From the NCBI RefSeq assembly GCF_017591425.1, contig NW_024466459.1:62001-126000 (forward strand): a stretch of DNA of 64,000 nucleotides, written 5' to 3'. This document shows positions 29,001 through 44,000 of this stretch, in pieces. This DNA comes from Ochotona curzoniae (lineage: Eukaryota; Chordata; Mammalia; Lagomorpha; Ochotonidae). The notes under the pieces were generated by a model. The model had not been told where the DNA came from, ran no database searches, and saw only the letters and a list, made by a program, of their open reading frames with translations. Position 1 is the first letter of the stretch. Every line of letters starts with the position of its first letter. Made by a program: the position numbers and the translations under genes.

Positions 29001-32000
29001 TAGCCCAGACCAACCTTGCCACAGGTCCAGTCTTCATGTACACCAATGGGTACTATGGCCTGTCTGGGTATCCTCCAATAACCACTACCAGGCCCACACC
29101 CAGCCCCAGTTTTTGCATGTGTCAGCATGTGCTGCAGCCTAGCCTCTGATCTGTCTCACATCCCATCTGGCTCGAGTGCTCAACTATTGGTCCTACAGCT
29201 TAACACAGCCTGACCCACCCCCCGACCCAGCCCACACAGATGCTGATGGATGCTGCTCCCTTGTCCAGTCCACTCTGTCACCATCCCTCGTTCTTGTGCT
29301 ACATAGTAGGAGCTGCAGCTGGCAGAGAAGTGCCCACACCAGTTTCTCTACCAGGCCCCCTCCTAGCACAGGATCTTGTGCTTACCAGGGGGTATTATGG
29401 TCTAGCCTGACATAACTTGCATCCAGTCCTGGCACTTGCCAACAGGTGCTAGGGTCCAGCCCAGCCGACCCACACTTGTTCTGGCTCTAGTGCAGGCCAG
29501 CAAGTGTGGCAGCCTAGCCCCCATTTCCAGCTCTCACACTCACCAGTGTAAGCAGCAGCTCAGCAAGGGTGTCTTCAAGGTTCTCCTACCAGCCCTGACT
29601 CTTGCACATGCCAGTGGATGCGGTGGCCCAGTCTGAGATGGCCTGCCCCCATTTGGTTCATCATTACTGATAGACCCTTATGTTGATTCGTTTTCTTGGC
29701 TGTTGCCAATAATGCTGACTGCAGATATCCCTTTAATATACTGATTTCATTTTCAGTTTTCAGTTCCATGGGAGTGAAATTGCTGAATCATATTTATAGT
29801 GCTACTTTAAATTGTTTTTGAGGAATTTCGTGTTTTTCATAATGGCTGTACTAATTTATGCCCTCACCATCAATGTGCAACCATCCTCTTTTTACTGCAT
29901 CCTTGAAAATAATTGTCTTTTTTATAATAGGTCATTCTTACAGACAGATAAACTGGGTTTTCGAAACAAAATGAGAACAAGATATTGAAAGCTAATTAAA
30001 AGCCTTATTCTATATCCTGGAAGTATTTTTAAAAGTCATCTTCTGCTTATGGTTAAATTTATCATGCTTATTTATAAACTGGTATTAAATCCAGCATATA
30101 TATTTGTAAATATGAAGCAACCTTAAGACTCAGCGTGATGACTAAATTGGCTAACCCTCCCCCTGCAAATGCTGGCATCCCACATGGGTGACAGTTTCTG
30201 TCCTGGTTGCTCCACTTCCCATCTAGCTCCTTGCTTGTCATCTAGGAGAGCAATTGAGGATGGCCCCAAGCATTTGAACCCTGCACCAACATCGGGGACC
30301 CAGAGAGGGCTTCTGGCTCCTGGCTCCTGCCTTTGGATTGTCTTAGCTCCAGCCACTGTAGCCATTTGGGCAGCTAACCAGCAGATGGAAGATCTTTCCC
30401 TCTGTTTCTTCTTCTTTCTGTAAATTTACCCTTCCAATAAAAATAAATAAATGTTTAAAGAAATAAATATAGATTATATCCATTATATATTTATTTTGTA
30501 CCTGCATCAATATTTAATAAATATAGAAAAGTTTTAATCCATATAAATATTTTGAATGAATTTAATAAAGACTATGAGTCTTAAAATATTTATGCCTACA
30601 TGGGTTTATGTGTATGGGTAAATATGCATGCAATTATTTAAGCCAAATAAGTTAATATAGTTAGAATTTCTTTCTTTTGAAAGAACAGATTGTTAAAGCT
30701 GATTTATTTCTATTCTGCTAATTTAAAGAAGTTACGCATTTGCTTTTCTTCATCCTCTGTCATGATTATTTAATGATTATTTCCATTTACATTTTTCTAT
30801 TTCATGTCAAATTCTTTTGTCTTACTTTTTAGAAAATAATAAAGTAAGTCTCAAAGAAATTTTGGAGAACTTGAGTGCAAATAAGCCAGCACCTGTATTT
30901 GAAGGTAGGTTGATCCATATTTCATTTTAGATGTTTGACATAGCTTTAATTGCTCTTTGTTATGATTATTTTAAAGAGCATTCTGAGGTGTGATACTTAT
31001 TGGTTTATATGTGTTGATGTATGCACAACCCATGATGCCATTATCACAACCAAGATAATCAGCATATTCCTTACCTCCAGAATCTCCACATACCCTTTTG
31101 TAGTCTCGTATTTTCTGCACCCTTCTTCCTCACATCCTTAAGCCACCACTTAGCTGCTTTCCATCACTATAGAGATGTGTTTGCATTTTCTGGAATTTCA
31201 GATGAACGTATGAATCTTGTTTAGGTGACTTCTTTTATTCAGCAGTTATTTTGAGATGAATCCATGTGTATCATTCATCAGTCGCGCACTCTTTTTATTG
31301 CTGAGTACTATTTCATTTTACAGATATGCCAGTTCACTTATTTGATGACATACATTAGATTGTTTACAGTTTCTGCTTTTATAGCAAAGCAGCTGTGGAC
31401 ACTCATGTCATTGTATAGAAGTATACCTACCAAGGAGGTATTAGTTGACACATGTTGTGGGATAGTAGGTTTAACTTTTAAAGAAATTGCAAGACTGTTT
31501 CCCAAAGTTGTTATAACACTTTACATTCCCAGCAGCATCAGCGGTGTCTAAGTATACATAGTGCCTCAGCTTGAGAGAATGTCAGACAGTTTGATTTTCT
31601 CTATAGACATCTTACCGCTATTTCATGTAAGCTTCAGACACTCCAGTTTATACTCCATCTATAAATTTCATGGCAGCTGATTCCTGTGTTTAGGTGTCTT
31701 TTAGGTTCAAAAGTAAAGGCTAGGGTTCAACTTTTTGGGTTAAACATTTTTGCATAATACATTCAAAAGACAACACAGTTTTTGAGGAACTTTTAATCAG
31801 AGAATGAAAGTCTGAGGAATGAGCATAAAACTAATACATAGCAAAATATATAAGCAAAGGATAATTTAGAACTGATATTTTCCATTACTTGAAATTGGAG
31901 CAATTTCTTGTGGACAGAGATCATCCTTGAATTATTTCCCACTGATAGTAAAATAGGTATTTCCTTAGGTGATACAGTAGCAGCTATATTTTCATTTTTT

Positions 32001-35000
32001 TAATAAAATGGTTGTCATATTCAGTTAAATTTCTGAAAACCATTTTACGTTGTTGATAATGAGATGTAAACAACTGATCTTAGGGAAATAATTGAAATAT
32101 AGAAAACTTTGGCTAATTTTGTGAATTTAACAATCATAGAGATAATTTATATGTATGTTTGCATTTCATTCTAAAATGTTGGAGATATTGTTATTCAAAA
32201 ATTTAGAAAGTAGAAAATTAGTTCCAAACAGTACTGTTTTAAACTCCATTTGCTTTCAGATATAAACACTGCCCTCAAAAATGTCAGTTTGATGAACTCT
32301 GATAGAATTCCAGTTAATGACCTAAGAGATGCTTTTAAAGACTTAGATGTCTCTTTAGAGCCTGAAGAACACCAGATGTTAGAGAAAACACTTGATGTTG
32401 ATGGTATGTACAACTGCTGTATAAGCAAATTTTCCTAATAAAATGACAATAATTTTTTTCCATTTGTCTACCCTATTTTTCATTATCTTCCACTCATAAG
32501 TCCCAGAAAATTTTTTCATTATTAATGTTAATGTAAAAAATAATAGAGCTGTTCTCCTGAGATAATTAGTTTATATTGACAAATATTTTAGTAAAATTAT
32601 TAAGTTTTTGAACTAAATATCCTGTGCTGATTTTATCAGTATATATTTGTTTGCTTCAGTCAGCTACTATGTAAACCGACAAAGCTAAAGTAATTTTCTG
32701 AGACTGTTGTTCTGAAGTGAACTAGTGTTAAATAAGAAAAGACTAAGGAAGGAATTTCTTTTCACTGCCTGTAGTATTTATGACTTTGTTGACTAAGTGT
32801 GACTCCTCAGAACTTCCAAAGAAAACAATTTATAATTTTCAAATTTTGGTGGCTATTATGTGTGCTTTTTGACTGATTCCAAATAAAATTACTTTTTATA
32901 ACTTTTTATATTGCTACTTGGGTTTGGCATTCATTATTAGTCATACTAATTGGAATCACTGACATTGCACAGCTAAAGGCATATGATTTCATCATCTTTA
33001 TGAACACAGTTCCTGTTACTGTCAGACATTACCCGGTCTGCATGTCTGTAGAAGACCTTATCTTAAGAAACAGGAAACAATAAGTCGAGTGTTACATAGG
33101 CCAACACCTAAAGAAAGCCTGGAGTCTTTAAATGTTTTGCCAGTTGGTGGTAAGGTTTTCCAATATCAATGTAATATGGAAGGGAAAATAGTTTCTTACA
33201 TTTTTGTGAGAATGTTCCTGATTGCTTCATACCTAAGTTTTACTTGATAGTAAACTTAAAAAAGGAAAGGCTTTCCAAAAATATTTAAAATGAATTTTAA
33301 TAGCTCTAATTTAAGGTGAAAATCCCACCTTGTTTTGTAATAGTTTTAGAATAATCTTCACCAATCACTAATCCTGATGTCAGGAAAATGAATCGCCTGT
33401 TCTTGCTTTGGAAACTAGTAGTACGGCATCTATAAGATTAAACTGAGATGATCTCAATGTATGTGAAGTAAAGGGGAAATAGAGAAATTAGTGATAGGCC
33501 AGATAAAATTAGTGTGTAGCCAAAAAGAGATATAAAGACTCCATAAATAACTTTTGCCAGTCTATAATTTCATTGTTTAAGATGAAACTATAAATTCTTC
33601 AGGGCAAATAATGATGAGTGTCATTCTGAAATTGTAACTTTTGAAATAACTTGATGAATCTCTACATCTGTTCTTCTGACCTGATTTGTATCTTTTTAAA
33701 CAGCAAATGCAAAGCTCTATCAAAAGACATTGAAGGATGATGTGAAATCCCTTATAGGTGCGTGAAATGATAGGAAAAAGCAGATGAATGTGAGAGCATC
33801 ATGTTTTGAATTTATCCACTTTCTAATCACTAAATTGCAGTTTCTGCTGTCTTTACCTGTATTCTGATGTCATATATACTCTTATATTTGAATGAGTTTT
33901 AGGAGTTGATCTAGTACATTGGATTGCAGATGATGGTCCTGTTGGGATTATTTTTCTTTTTACTTTTAGCAGGGAAGGTAATAATCAGATACTATATCGT
34001 TAAGAATAAATTGTAGAAATAAAAAGCTGATCAAAAAGTTTATTAAGACTTGATATATGTCTTAGAGTTGGGAAAATGAAAGCAAACTCGATTTCTTAGA
34101 GATCTTAGATTTGTTTTCCTCTGACTAAAAATTGATAGATAGTTGTTCAACCTGGCTAATAAATCCAGGCCAGAAGAAGATATTCTAGTTCTAGTTCTGC
34201 ATGAATGTTTTTTGGTGCCCTTGAATAGATTTCATTGAAGCTTAGCCCTTGCACATTGTAATGATCATAGTGCTCAGGTATAACAACCTTCAGCAGTAGT
34301 TGGAAGTAAGATATTGATAATATATTGCACATCTTTCTTTTTCCAAAGGAGGGATTGTTGATGTTAGTAACCTGGACACTGTTTGGCAAAACACGAAGAG
34401 GAAACTCAGAGAAGATGAAGTCAGTGATTTAAAGAAGAGCATGCCAGTTGGTGGTAAGGAGTGAAGATGGATTTAAATTGCTCTGAACCTCTGAGAATTG
34501 GGGCTGCTGTGTAGGAATCTTTAAAGTACTTTCAGTACTATAATAAAAAATATTAAAAATAACAAGTGCAAGTGAGTGTTAGCCCAGAGAGCCTGGATGC
34601 AGGCCGAAAGTCCCTAGTGGCGCCATAAGTTCCTGCCAAGAATAGTCGCCTGGGACTCATTCAAATGGGGCAAACCAATCAAAACAACAGTCCAACACCT
34701 ACCTCAAGCCCCCATCAGCACCATGCTTAAACGAGGTGCAAGTCAGTCTGGGCATGACTTTGGGTGCCACTCACTACCTTGCAGACTGGTGAACCATACT
34801 CAGTAGCAGACCCCAATACAGCCTGGTTTTATCACAGTTCTGGTCTTGATAGTCCCGCTGTTTTGGTGCATTTTTATCTGACACTGACAATGTGGGGGAA
34901 AAAAGGAAACTCTTACATACTGTTGATGGGAATGACAATAATATAGCTAGTGTGGGGAACAATATAGAGGTTCCTTAAAAAACTAAAAACAGGGTCCAGC

Positions 35001-38000
35001 GCAGTAGCCTAGTGGCTAAAGTCCTTGCCTTGCACACACTGGGATTCCATATAGATGTCAGTTCTAATCCTGATGGCCCCACCTCCCATCCAGCTTCCTG
35101 CCTGGGGCCTGGGAAAGCAGTAGAAGACAGCCCAAAGCTTTAGGACTCTGCACCCACATAGGAGAACCAGAAGAATCTCCTGGCTCCTGGCTCCAGGAAA
35201 TGAGATCAACCCAACTCTGGCTGTTGTGGTCACTTTGGGAGTGAATCAGCAGACAGAAGATCTTTCCCTCTCTCTTCCTCTCTGTATATCTGACTTTTCA
35301 ATACAAATAAATAAATCTTTAAAACATTTTTAAAAATAAAAACAGCTCTAACATATGATCCAGTCATCCCACTTCTAAGATATGTATCTGAAGGAAATGA
35401 GATTATATTGAAGAGTTACTTTTCCGTATTCATTGTTGCACTATTCATTATAGACAAGATATGGAGTTAATCAAGGTGTACACAGATGGAAGAATGGATA
35501 AAGAAAATTTATATACACATTGGAATATTATTCAACCACAAAAAGAGTGAAGTATTAACATTTGTTGTCAAATGGATGCAACTGGTTGCCATATCCTAAT
35601 ATGTACAAGTTTAAAAATAAAGCTTAATCTTAAAAAGAATGTTGGTTACTGTGGACTGGGAAAGTTTGGGAAAAAGTGGATAGAAGAATAGAGGATAAAG
35701 AATATCAAAACACGGAAGTAATAAATTCTACTGTCCCAACGCACAGTGAGCAATTGTAGATCACAGTCATGTACTATATATATATAGTTTAATTGACCGG
35801 AGGGGAGAGAATGATAGCTCCAAACTTGGAGGCTTAGTAGGGAGTTACGGATGCTAATTGCCTGCTGTTACTGATTTATACTGTATTTATATAATAATTG
35901 TGTCCTAAAAAGGTGTACAAGTGTTTCATATTAGTCAAAAATTTTTAAAACTTAAAGGAAGGGAGTAAAAGGTGTTTGACAAAAGAGGGCAATCTCCCCT
36001 TCAAAGTTAATCACTTATAAAATGAATTTCACCCTACTAGTGGTCATGAAAGTTTAAGTTGAGCAACAGCTCACATATCAAATTCACAAAAACTGTAAAG
36101 TCGATCCTAACCAAGTTCTAACAATGATAGGAACTATGGAAACTCTCATGTACTACTGGTATGGATTTGAATTGATTCAATACTTTTGGAATAAATAAGG
36201 TAAAATCTCAAAAAATTAAAGAGACGGTCACATTCCACTTTACACATTGTATTCCTGTGTGTATTCCAGACACTCTTGTACAGAAAAGACATTTTCAAGA
36301 ATTTACATTTCAATTTGATGATGGTAAATGATGGAAGCTTCATCTGCAGGAGAATCATTGTGTGATGACACATTCTAGTCTAATGATAAATGCTAGCTGA
36401 AGTGAGGAAGAACTCCATGTTTCAACATGGACAAATTTAAAACCAAAAGAAAGGAGAAATTTTAATAAAGATTCCAAATGGCAAGAGAGCACTCACATTA
36501 TGATATAGCATGCAAATTTCAAAATTATGCAACACTTTCACATATACATATAAAGTGGAATTGTCAACACTACATTTACGGGCAAAGTTCTTCATAGGGA
36601 AAATGAAAGAATGGAGACAAGGAAGGATTCATGGGATACCTTTGTTTTGTCAACTGTATATTCCTTAATTTAGATGGATACAAAGATATCCATGATATTA
36701 CTATAAAGATTTATATCCCTGTGATATTTTCCTAATTTAGCAAAAATGTAAGAATCATTAAAACTAGTTGGTACATTTTCTGAGGGGAAAGTGGGTATAA
36801 CACTTGCTTTCTTTATTTCTGTAAATGGTGTAACATGGCACAACATTTGAGAGCTAATTATGTAAACTGATCCTCCCTAAAAGATTCTAACATATGCATT
36901 TCAATTCTGCCTTCATTACTGGCAGTCTTTGTATAGTTCATCACACTTCACTGGACTTCAGTCTTCAGGTGAAACTTATCTGTGATGCACAGTAATTCAT
37001 AGCTTCATGTCTTATGGTTATTCACTCTCGTTTTTGTTCCTCTCCTTTTCCTAAGGTGGAATCCTTGATGTCACTAAACAGGACACAGTTTCGCAAGACA
37101 TGGGAATGGAACTTTCAGAAATGGAAAGTAAAGATTTAGTGGAGAAACTGCCTGTTGATGGTGAGCATGTAAATCTTTGAGCTACAGATGCCCGTTTTCT
37201 CAGGTTATCTTGAGTTGTTTATGTTTGTGTTCTTTAAAAGTTGATTATATGTATAGAATCTATATACAGTCTTTAATTTTCTCAAGTTTGATCAAATTGA
37301 TTTTTATTTCCTGATATAAAAGAAGAAACAAATTTTGTCTCAGTTCCAACAGGATGGCTCAGTGGCTAAATCCTCAACATACAGACACCAGGATTCCCAT
37401 ATAGGCCCCGGTTTGTGTGTGGCTGCTCCACTTCCTATCCGGCTCCCTCATGTTGGCTGGCCCAAAGCGTTGGAGCCTTGTATCCATGTGGGAGACCTGG
37501 AAGAAGCTCCTGGCTCCTGGCTTTGGATCAGCTCAGCTCTGGCTATTGTGGCCATTTGGGGAGTGAACCAGTGGATGGAAATCTTTCTGTCTCTCTTTCA
37601 CTCCGTAAATTTGATCTGCCTTTCCAATAAAAATAAACTTTAAAAAGAAAAAAAATTTTGACTCAGGGAAAACTCAGGAATTATTACTTAAAACTAATTA
37701 CATCAGAAGGCAGTATCTAAAGCCATGTACAAATGTTAATATGCAGTACATATGAATTGCAAATACTATTTTGTGCTTAATATAATAAGTAGTTTAGAGT
37801 TTTCAAAGGCATAAAATAATGAAATAGAACCCAAGGACAACATTGATTTAATTTTATACCTGAGTCTTGACTGTTGGAAGTTCATCTTCATATAGTTTAA
37901 TAAATCAAAATTTTGGAAGTCATTTTAAATTCTTTGGTTCAAGACAGGGAGAGGCAAGTATGCGGTACGTATGAATATTGCTTGATTTTTAAAATTCATC

Positions 38001-41000
38001 TTTTTAATGGATGCAGATATCATATCTGCATTTGATTTATGTTTTCCTTAACAGTTAATGGGAAATATAAAATGACAAAGTTGATGAATGAAGTTAAAAA
38101 TTTCACTGGTGAGTAGAAAGTTACTATGTAATTGTTTTAATTTAAAAATACTTTCTCAACATTTTTCCATCCTAAATTTGCTTCTAAAATCCTGTGATAT
38201 ATTTACTTGAACGTTTTAAATTTAATGCATATAATTCAAGTCTATAGTTTGGTAAGAAATCTGATGGAATAATTTAATAAATCAATCATATGATTTTACT
38301 TCACCAGTATTCAAATATGCCTTGTCAAATATTCACATATGCCTTGTCATCATAGGCATATGTGAAGGGAAAGTTGCTAATCGCAATATTTCATATACAA
38401 CTAAGTTACCAGTTAAGTTTCTGTTATTCTAATTTGTTTACATTAATTAAGTTTCCATTATTCTTGATGGCAAATTACTTGCTCACAAATTCACAACCAA
38501 AAGATTGTTCCTTTTATAAAATTAAGGGATGAGATTTTGTGATTCCCCCGAAATTCTATGTAGTCTTGAGTGTTTCTACTTGTTCATTACTTCAAGGTGA
38601 AAGTGACACAGCGCAGATGATACATCACTGATTATTTAGAATCATTAGAGATCCTCAAAGTGGTCAAGCACTAACGTTCCTATCTTTTGAAAGGCAAAAA
38701 AGTCGATGCCAATGTGCTACATGCTCTGGGAGACATGGGAATAGAGCTCACCGAGAGAGAATGTGCGAAGCTACAGCAAAACGTACCCACGGATGGTGAG
38801 CCAAACACATGCAGGGTGGCCTTCCCAGGGAGCTGGATGCCAATGTGAGCACGTTTATAATGTGTCTTCAGCTACTTCTTCTAGGAGTGATGGAGTGACA
38901 AGGAAAGGGTCAGCTCGCTCTCATGCAGGGTTAAGGTGGGAGTCACCAAGCTCTCTAGCTGTCTATCAGAGCTGATGCAAAGGTAACCATGTTAGCCATC
39001 GGGTTACTGAGTCCTAACTGAGATGGAGGGAAGAGCAAGAGACCATTACAAGAAAGGGGAAGAAGGAAAAGGGACAGACAGAAGTGGGGATAATTTGTGA
39101 ATAATCACAAAGTCTCCCCAGCACTTCCCTTGGATGTCAAACACTGTACATTTTTTTGACTAGTCAAGGCAGCTTTTCTTCCAGGTTGGGAGGGTTAGGG
39201 GAGGGAAGGGGGGACTCCCAGTACCTATATAACTGTATCACATAATATAATTAATAATAATTTTAAAAAGCTAATTTTTATCTGATGACTTTAATAAAGG
39301 TTTCCCAAAGGGTGGAATTTTACAAAACATCTTACTGGAATTTCCCAGTTGTGTCACAGCTATGTGACCATCCACTTTCCTTGTTTTTATTTTCTGATAG
39401 AAACCATGTCTTTTCTTACAGCTTCTGGGAAGGTGTATCAGAAGCGTTTGTTGGATGGTCTGAAGTCTATGAAAGGTATATAAATTGTGATTGGTGGGAA
39501 CATTTATTTTCTGTTTTCTGTTTATGATCATAGAATAAGAGAAAATAGGATAGAAAGGGGGAAATATATGGCTGGTCAATGTTGCTGGTTAATAAATGAT
39601 GACGAAATACTCAGAGGTGGCATATGACCCTTGAGAAAATGAGTCAGCAGCATTCCTAGCCAAGTGTGTGATGAATGCGTTGTTCATGGTGCTCTTCGCT
39701 CTTTGATCAATTTATTATTCAATTTATTATTACCCACAAGTTGTGACCTTGTAGTATTGATTGCCTGATGTTTTAATTATACACTCAAATGTTGCCTTAA
39801 CTTTTGTTTTGAAGAAAGACCTGCCCAGTATCTCCCTTATATTTTATGGGACAACGCTACAGATAATAACTTCAGCCACACAGAGTCCCCCAAGTAAAAT
39901 TTACAGGTTCAGGAATTATTTACCTAAGCTGTCCTGATCATGATTATAGTTAATTTGCTGAGCCAATCATATATACCTATCCACTGATAGGTATAAAATT
40001 TTTTAAATATACCTATCCACTGATAGGTATATATGAGTGTGTATATATAACTGATATGTTTTATATATTTGTATTTTATATAAAGTTGCGTGAGATAAAA
40101 AATTACCCCTGATTTCATTAATATTTGTATATAATTTTTTTCTTTATGATTCTCTTCTGTGTCTTTCCTAAGGAGGGATGGTTGACATCAATAACATAGA
40201 CACTGTTCTGGAAAACCTTGGTATTGAACTTACAGACAAGGAACGAGAAGGTCTGACAGAGAATCTACCACTTAATGGTAAGTCTTAGGAGAAGATTCTT
40301 TATGGGCTTGCTAAAAGGAATTCCAATTAGCTAGTGATATTTAGTATAAAAGTATAATTTGTGAGGATAATGGGAGATACCCATTGTGATTTAAGTCAGA
40401 GCCTGGGCAGTCATTGTGCTGCAGGAGCTAAGCTGCTGCTTGGGATAGTTGTGACCCATGTCGGAGTGCCTGGGTCCAGTCCCAGCTTTGCTTCTTATCC
40501 CGCTCCCTGCTGGTGTATGTCCAGACAGGCAGCGAGGGATGGCTCAGGTGCTTAGGTCCCTGACACACACACAGGGTACTCAGATGGATTTCTGGGTTTC
40601 TGCCTTTAGCCTGTTCTACCCAACTGTTGCTGGAATTTAGGGACTGAAACAAAGGATGGTAGATTTTGTCTCTCTCTCTCCCTGCCTTACAAATAAATGA
40701 ATAAAACTAAAAAGTAAGTGCAGGACTTACTTTAGGGTGGTTTCTCACTCATTATATACTGACCATCTGTGTCACTGCACTTATGCTATTATATTACAAG
40801 TAGGAACCTTTGGATAACTGTTGTATGTTTAGATTCAGATTTTGTATATTTTCATTGGCCTAGCATGATTCCTTTAATTTATTTGACAGACCTTAAATAT
40901 TTGGGGAATGATTGAATGCATGGAGAGAATGACCTAGAGGAGTAAGAAATAAATATCTCTAGTTGGAAGAACTAGAAATGCATTAGTTTCGTGGATACCA

Positions 41001-44000
41001 GTGCAGGAAAGGTTGGTGTTGACCACCTATGTCTAAAGGCATCTTGTGGCAGGATATTACAGCAAATGTATCTGCTCTGGGCAAGCAGTGCCATACATCT
41101 TGTAGGGTCGAGATTCCTGTCTACCCTATTCTAAGGACCTGCAGTGTGCCTGCATGAAGATTATACTTTCTTTAGAAACATTTACAGGCCAGGAGTTGAA
41201 GTGACAGGGCCACAAAAAAGGAATACGCCTGACTGAATTGCAGCATCTGGCTGTAGCTTGAATAGGAACATTTCAAACAGTCATAATACCCACCTCAGGG
41301 CACTTTTGTCACTCAACACTTGCTCCAACAATATCCCCCACATGAGGAAGGCTGACATGAAACAGCAGATAAAATCAACAAGAACAACAACAAGACAGGC
41401 CTCAGTGACTGGAGTTTAGGAGCCTAGAAGGAGGAGGAGGGGGAGACTACATAAAGAAGAAAAATGCTTTCTTTTTCTTCTTCTTCTTCTTCTTCTTTTA
41501 ACCTAATTCTTGAAGTAGTCTTTTTCCTTCTTATTTTGTACCTTGCCCAGATGATGTATGTAACCATGGGCTAATCTGCCTTTTCTGATAAAGTTCCATG
41601 TTTCCATAACTGTCTACCTCTAACCAGTGATTTTTTTCCCCCCAAAACCAGAAAAAGTTGAACCCCTTTTAAAGTAAATCCTGGAAAGAACTTTGTGTTT
41701 GCACCGGGAGATAGAGTTGTCAGCACTAGTGGCCCATTCTGAAATTCCTGCAAGTGTAAAAGTTTTAAAAACATGTTCTTGAACCAATCCTCTAACTAAC
41801 AAAGAATGCATTTTTATCATATATTGCACATAAACTATTGCTTCAGATATAATTGTGGATCTAATTTATTTCCTTATTTTATTTCCTCTGTATTTTGTAA
41901 TGTTACCCATGTCCTCACAATGATTTTTATTTTTTATAGAAAATGGGAAGGTTGATCTCAAAACATTGTTGGATTCAGTGGATATTATTACAGGTTAGTT
42001 AGAAGTTGTTATGAATCTAATGCCTTCATCTTTATGCTAAATTATATGTTACATAGTCTTAATCATTCCTTGCATTGTACCACATTTCCTTTCTTTTATA
42101 TTAAGTGCTTGGAACTTTGCTTACATTATTGGACTTAATCACTGAAATGTCAGGACAAGATTTTCATAGTCATTTTTTCATTTCTGGAATATTTACCAAT
42201 ATAGTTGTTATTTTTTATTTTGAGCTAAAATTCTCATTAACACAGCAGATAATATGACAAAACTTTAATAAAGATTATCATAATTTAAAAATTATTATTT
42301 GAATAATATATTTAGAATATCTTTATTATAATGACTGAATTATTTAAGAAATAACTTCTAAAATGTTAACTAGGTCAGAGGATAGCTTTCTACTCAGGTT
42401 ACTGTAATAGCTAAAATCGAGTGGGCATCAATGGTTTGGTTTTTTTCATGTTTTGAAGAAAAATATTAGACTTATTTTACTATGCCAATTTGTCATCATT
42501 TCAAGGAGGAGCAGTCGATGTTTCCGACTTGGAAGATGCTCTAGGAAACATGGGAATAACACTCACAGATAAAGAATTTCTGAATCTGGCTCAAAATTTG
42601 CCAGTGGAAGGTAAGAATCTAAAATATAATTACAATCTTGACAGAAGTTCCTGCTTTGTTTGTGGAAGTTTTTATAGCATTCTGTTAGGTAGTATAGAAA
42701 ACATACTTTTAGAAATCATTTGGAATAAAATATGCCATGTCCACATAATTTTTCTCTGTCTTTTGTACACATTCACACTCACTCACCTGATATATATAAG
42801 GAAACATTGGAATTTCTTAACATGATTTACCTGGGATGATAGAGGCTGTTATGGAAATTAAAATAATAGGAAAAGGTATCCAGGTAATAATAATGATGAC
42901 GAGGAGACAAACAGAATTAGAAGGTACTCTCACATATAATTTTATCATGTTACATGAGATTATAATCATAAATATTTTTTAAATTAAAAAATGAGCTTCT
43001 TGAAATTTAAGATTTTATGATTTTAGCAATAACTTCTCTATTCACAAATTCTTCACTAAAATTGAGAAATAACTTTGATAACTAAAAAGGCTCCACTGGA
43101 AAAGAGTTCCAAATGAAACTGAGAATTAAAGAGCTGAAAAAGATCTCAAAGCATTGAAAACTAATATAGCAATCAGTGCTTCTTACAAAGTTCATGAAAT
43201 AAGTATATGAAGGTTTAGATATGTTAATTGGCCTTATCTAACTATTCACTATATATAAAGTGCTACAAGATGTATAGTATGTCTACAATAAAAAGTTAAA
43301 ATAAAAAGCTTTTTAGAAGAACAACAATAAAATTATTAGGTACCAACAATTGTAAAGAGAACATTGATTGAGCATAAACTTAAATTTTTTTTTTAAGTTG
43401 CAAATTTTCTAGGAAAGGTGACATGCATAATTGTTTTGCTTAACTTATGGATTATGCTGCCTTGGTGAACTTCCATATCATTTATTCGTATGTTTTTGTA
43501 GCTAATGATAAAGTTTACAAGAATAGATTGCTGGATGGCTTAAAGTCTTTTAATGTTAAGTGACAAAGCAGATGACTCTATAAGATACATATTTACTATT
43601 TCCAATTTATGGTTACTTTTGCCACTTTATTTAAATATCAATGCATTCAAATCTTCCTATTTTCATGTATTTACATGCAAAGTATCTTCACATTAGATTT
43701 CATGAAATTTCTTTCTTTTTGGCAAGAAGGGACGTAAAATCTCTGTCTTGCCACTAACACTAAATAAAAACATTAAAGGAAATAATTTAGGAGTTGAGAC
43801 AACTTATCTTGTAAAATAGACAAAAGAACCAGTATTAAATTATTTTCTGCTGGCTCCTGTCTTCTGATGGGCTCAGATTTCTTTTTTACTCTTATTCATT
43901 CCTATGAAGATGAAAGTAGATAAAAATTTGTAATTTTTTGACTCTTCACATTATTTCTAACTTTCACAGTTTATTTCTCTTTTTGTTTCTCCAAAGAAGA

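Noticed and set aside
28151..29769. Several overlapping open frames on both strands
   Set aside because: They fall in a GC-rich repeat-like block where open frames arise by chance; no known domain seen.
36674..36730. Possible B exon beginning DGYKDIHDITIK after an AG
   Set aside because: No donor at the right place and only weak similarity to the B module; likely chance.
39972..40031. CRISPR-like repeat array
   Set aside because: Only two repeats, in a vertebrate intron, with AT-rich non-unique spacing.
39924..40118. Minus-strand open frame with repeated YQWIGI
   Set aside because: Produced by the tandem palindromes at 39972-40031, not a protein.
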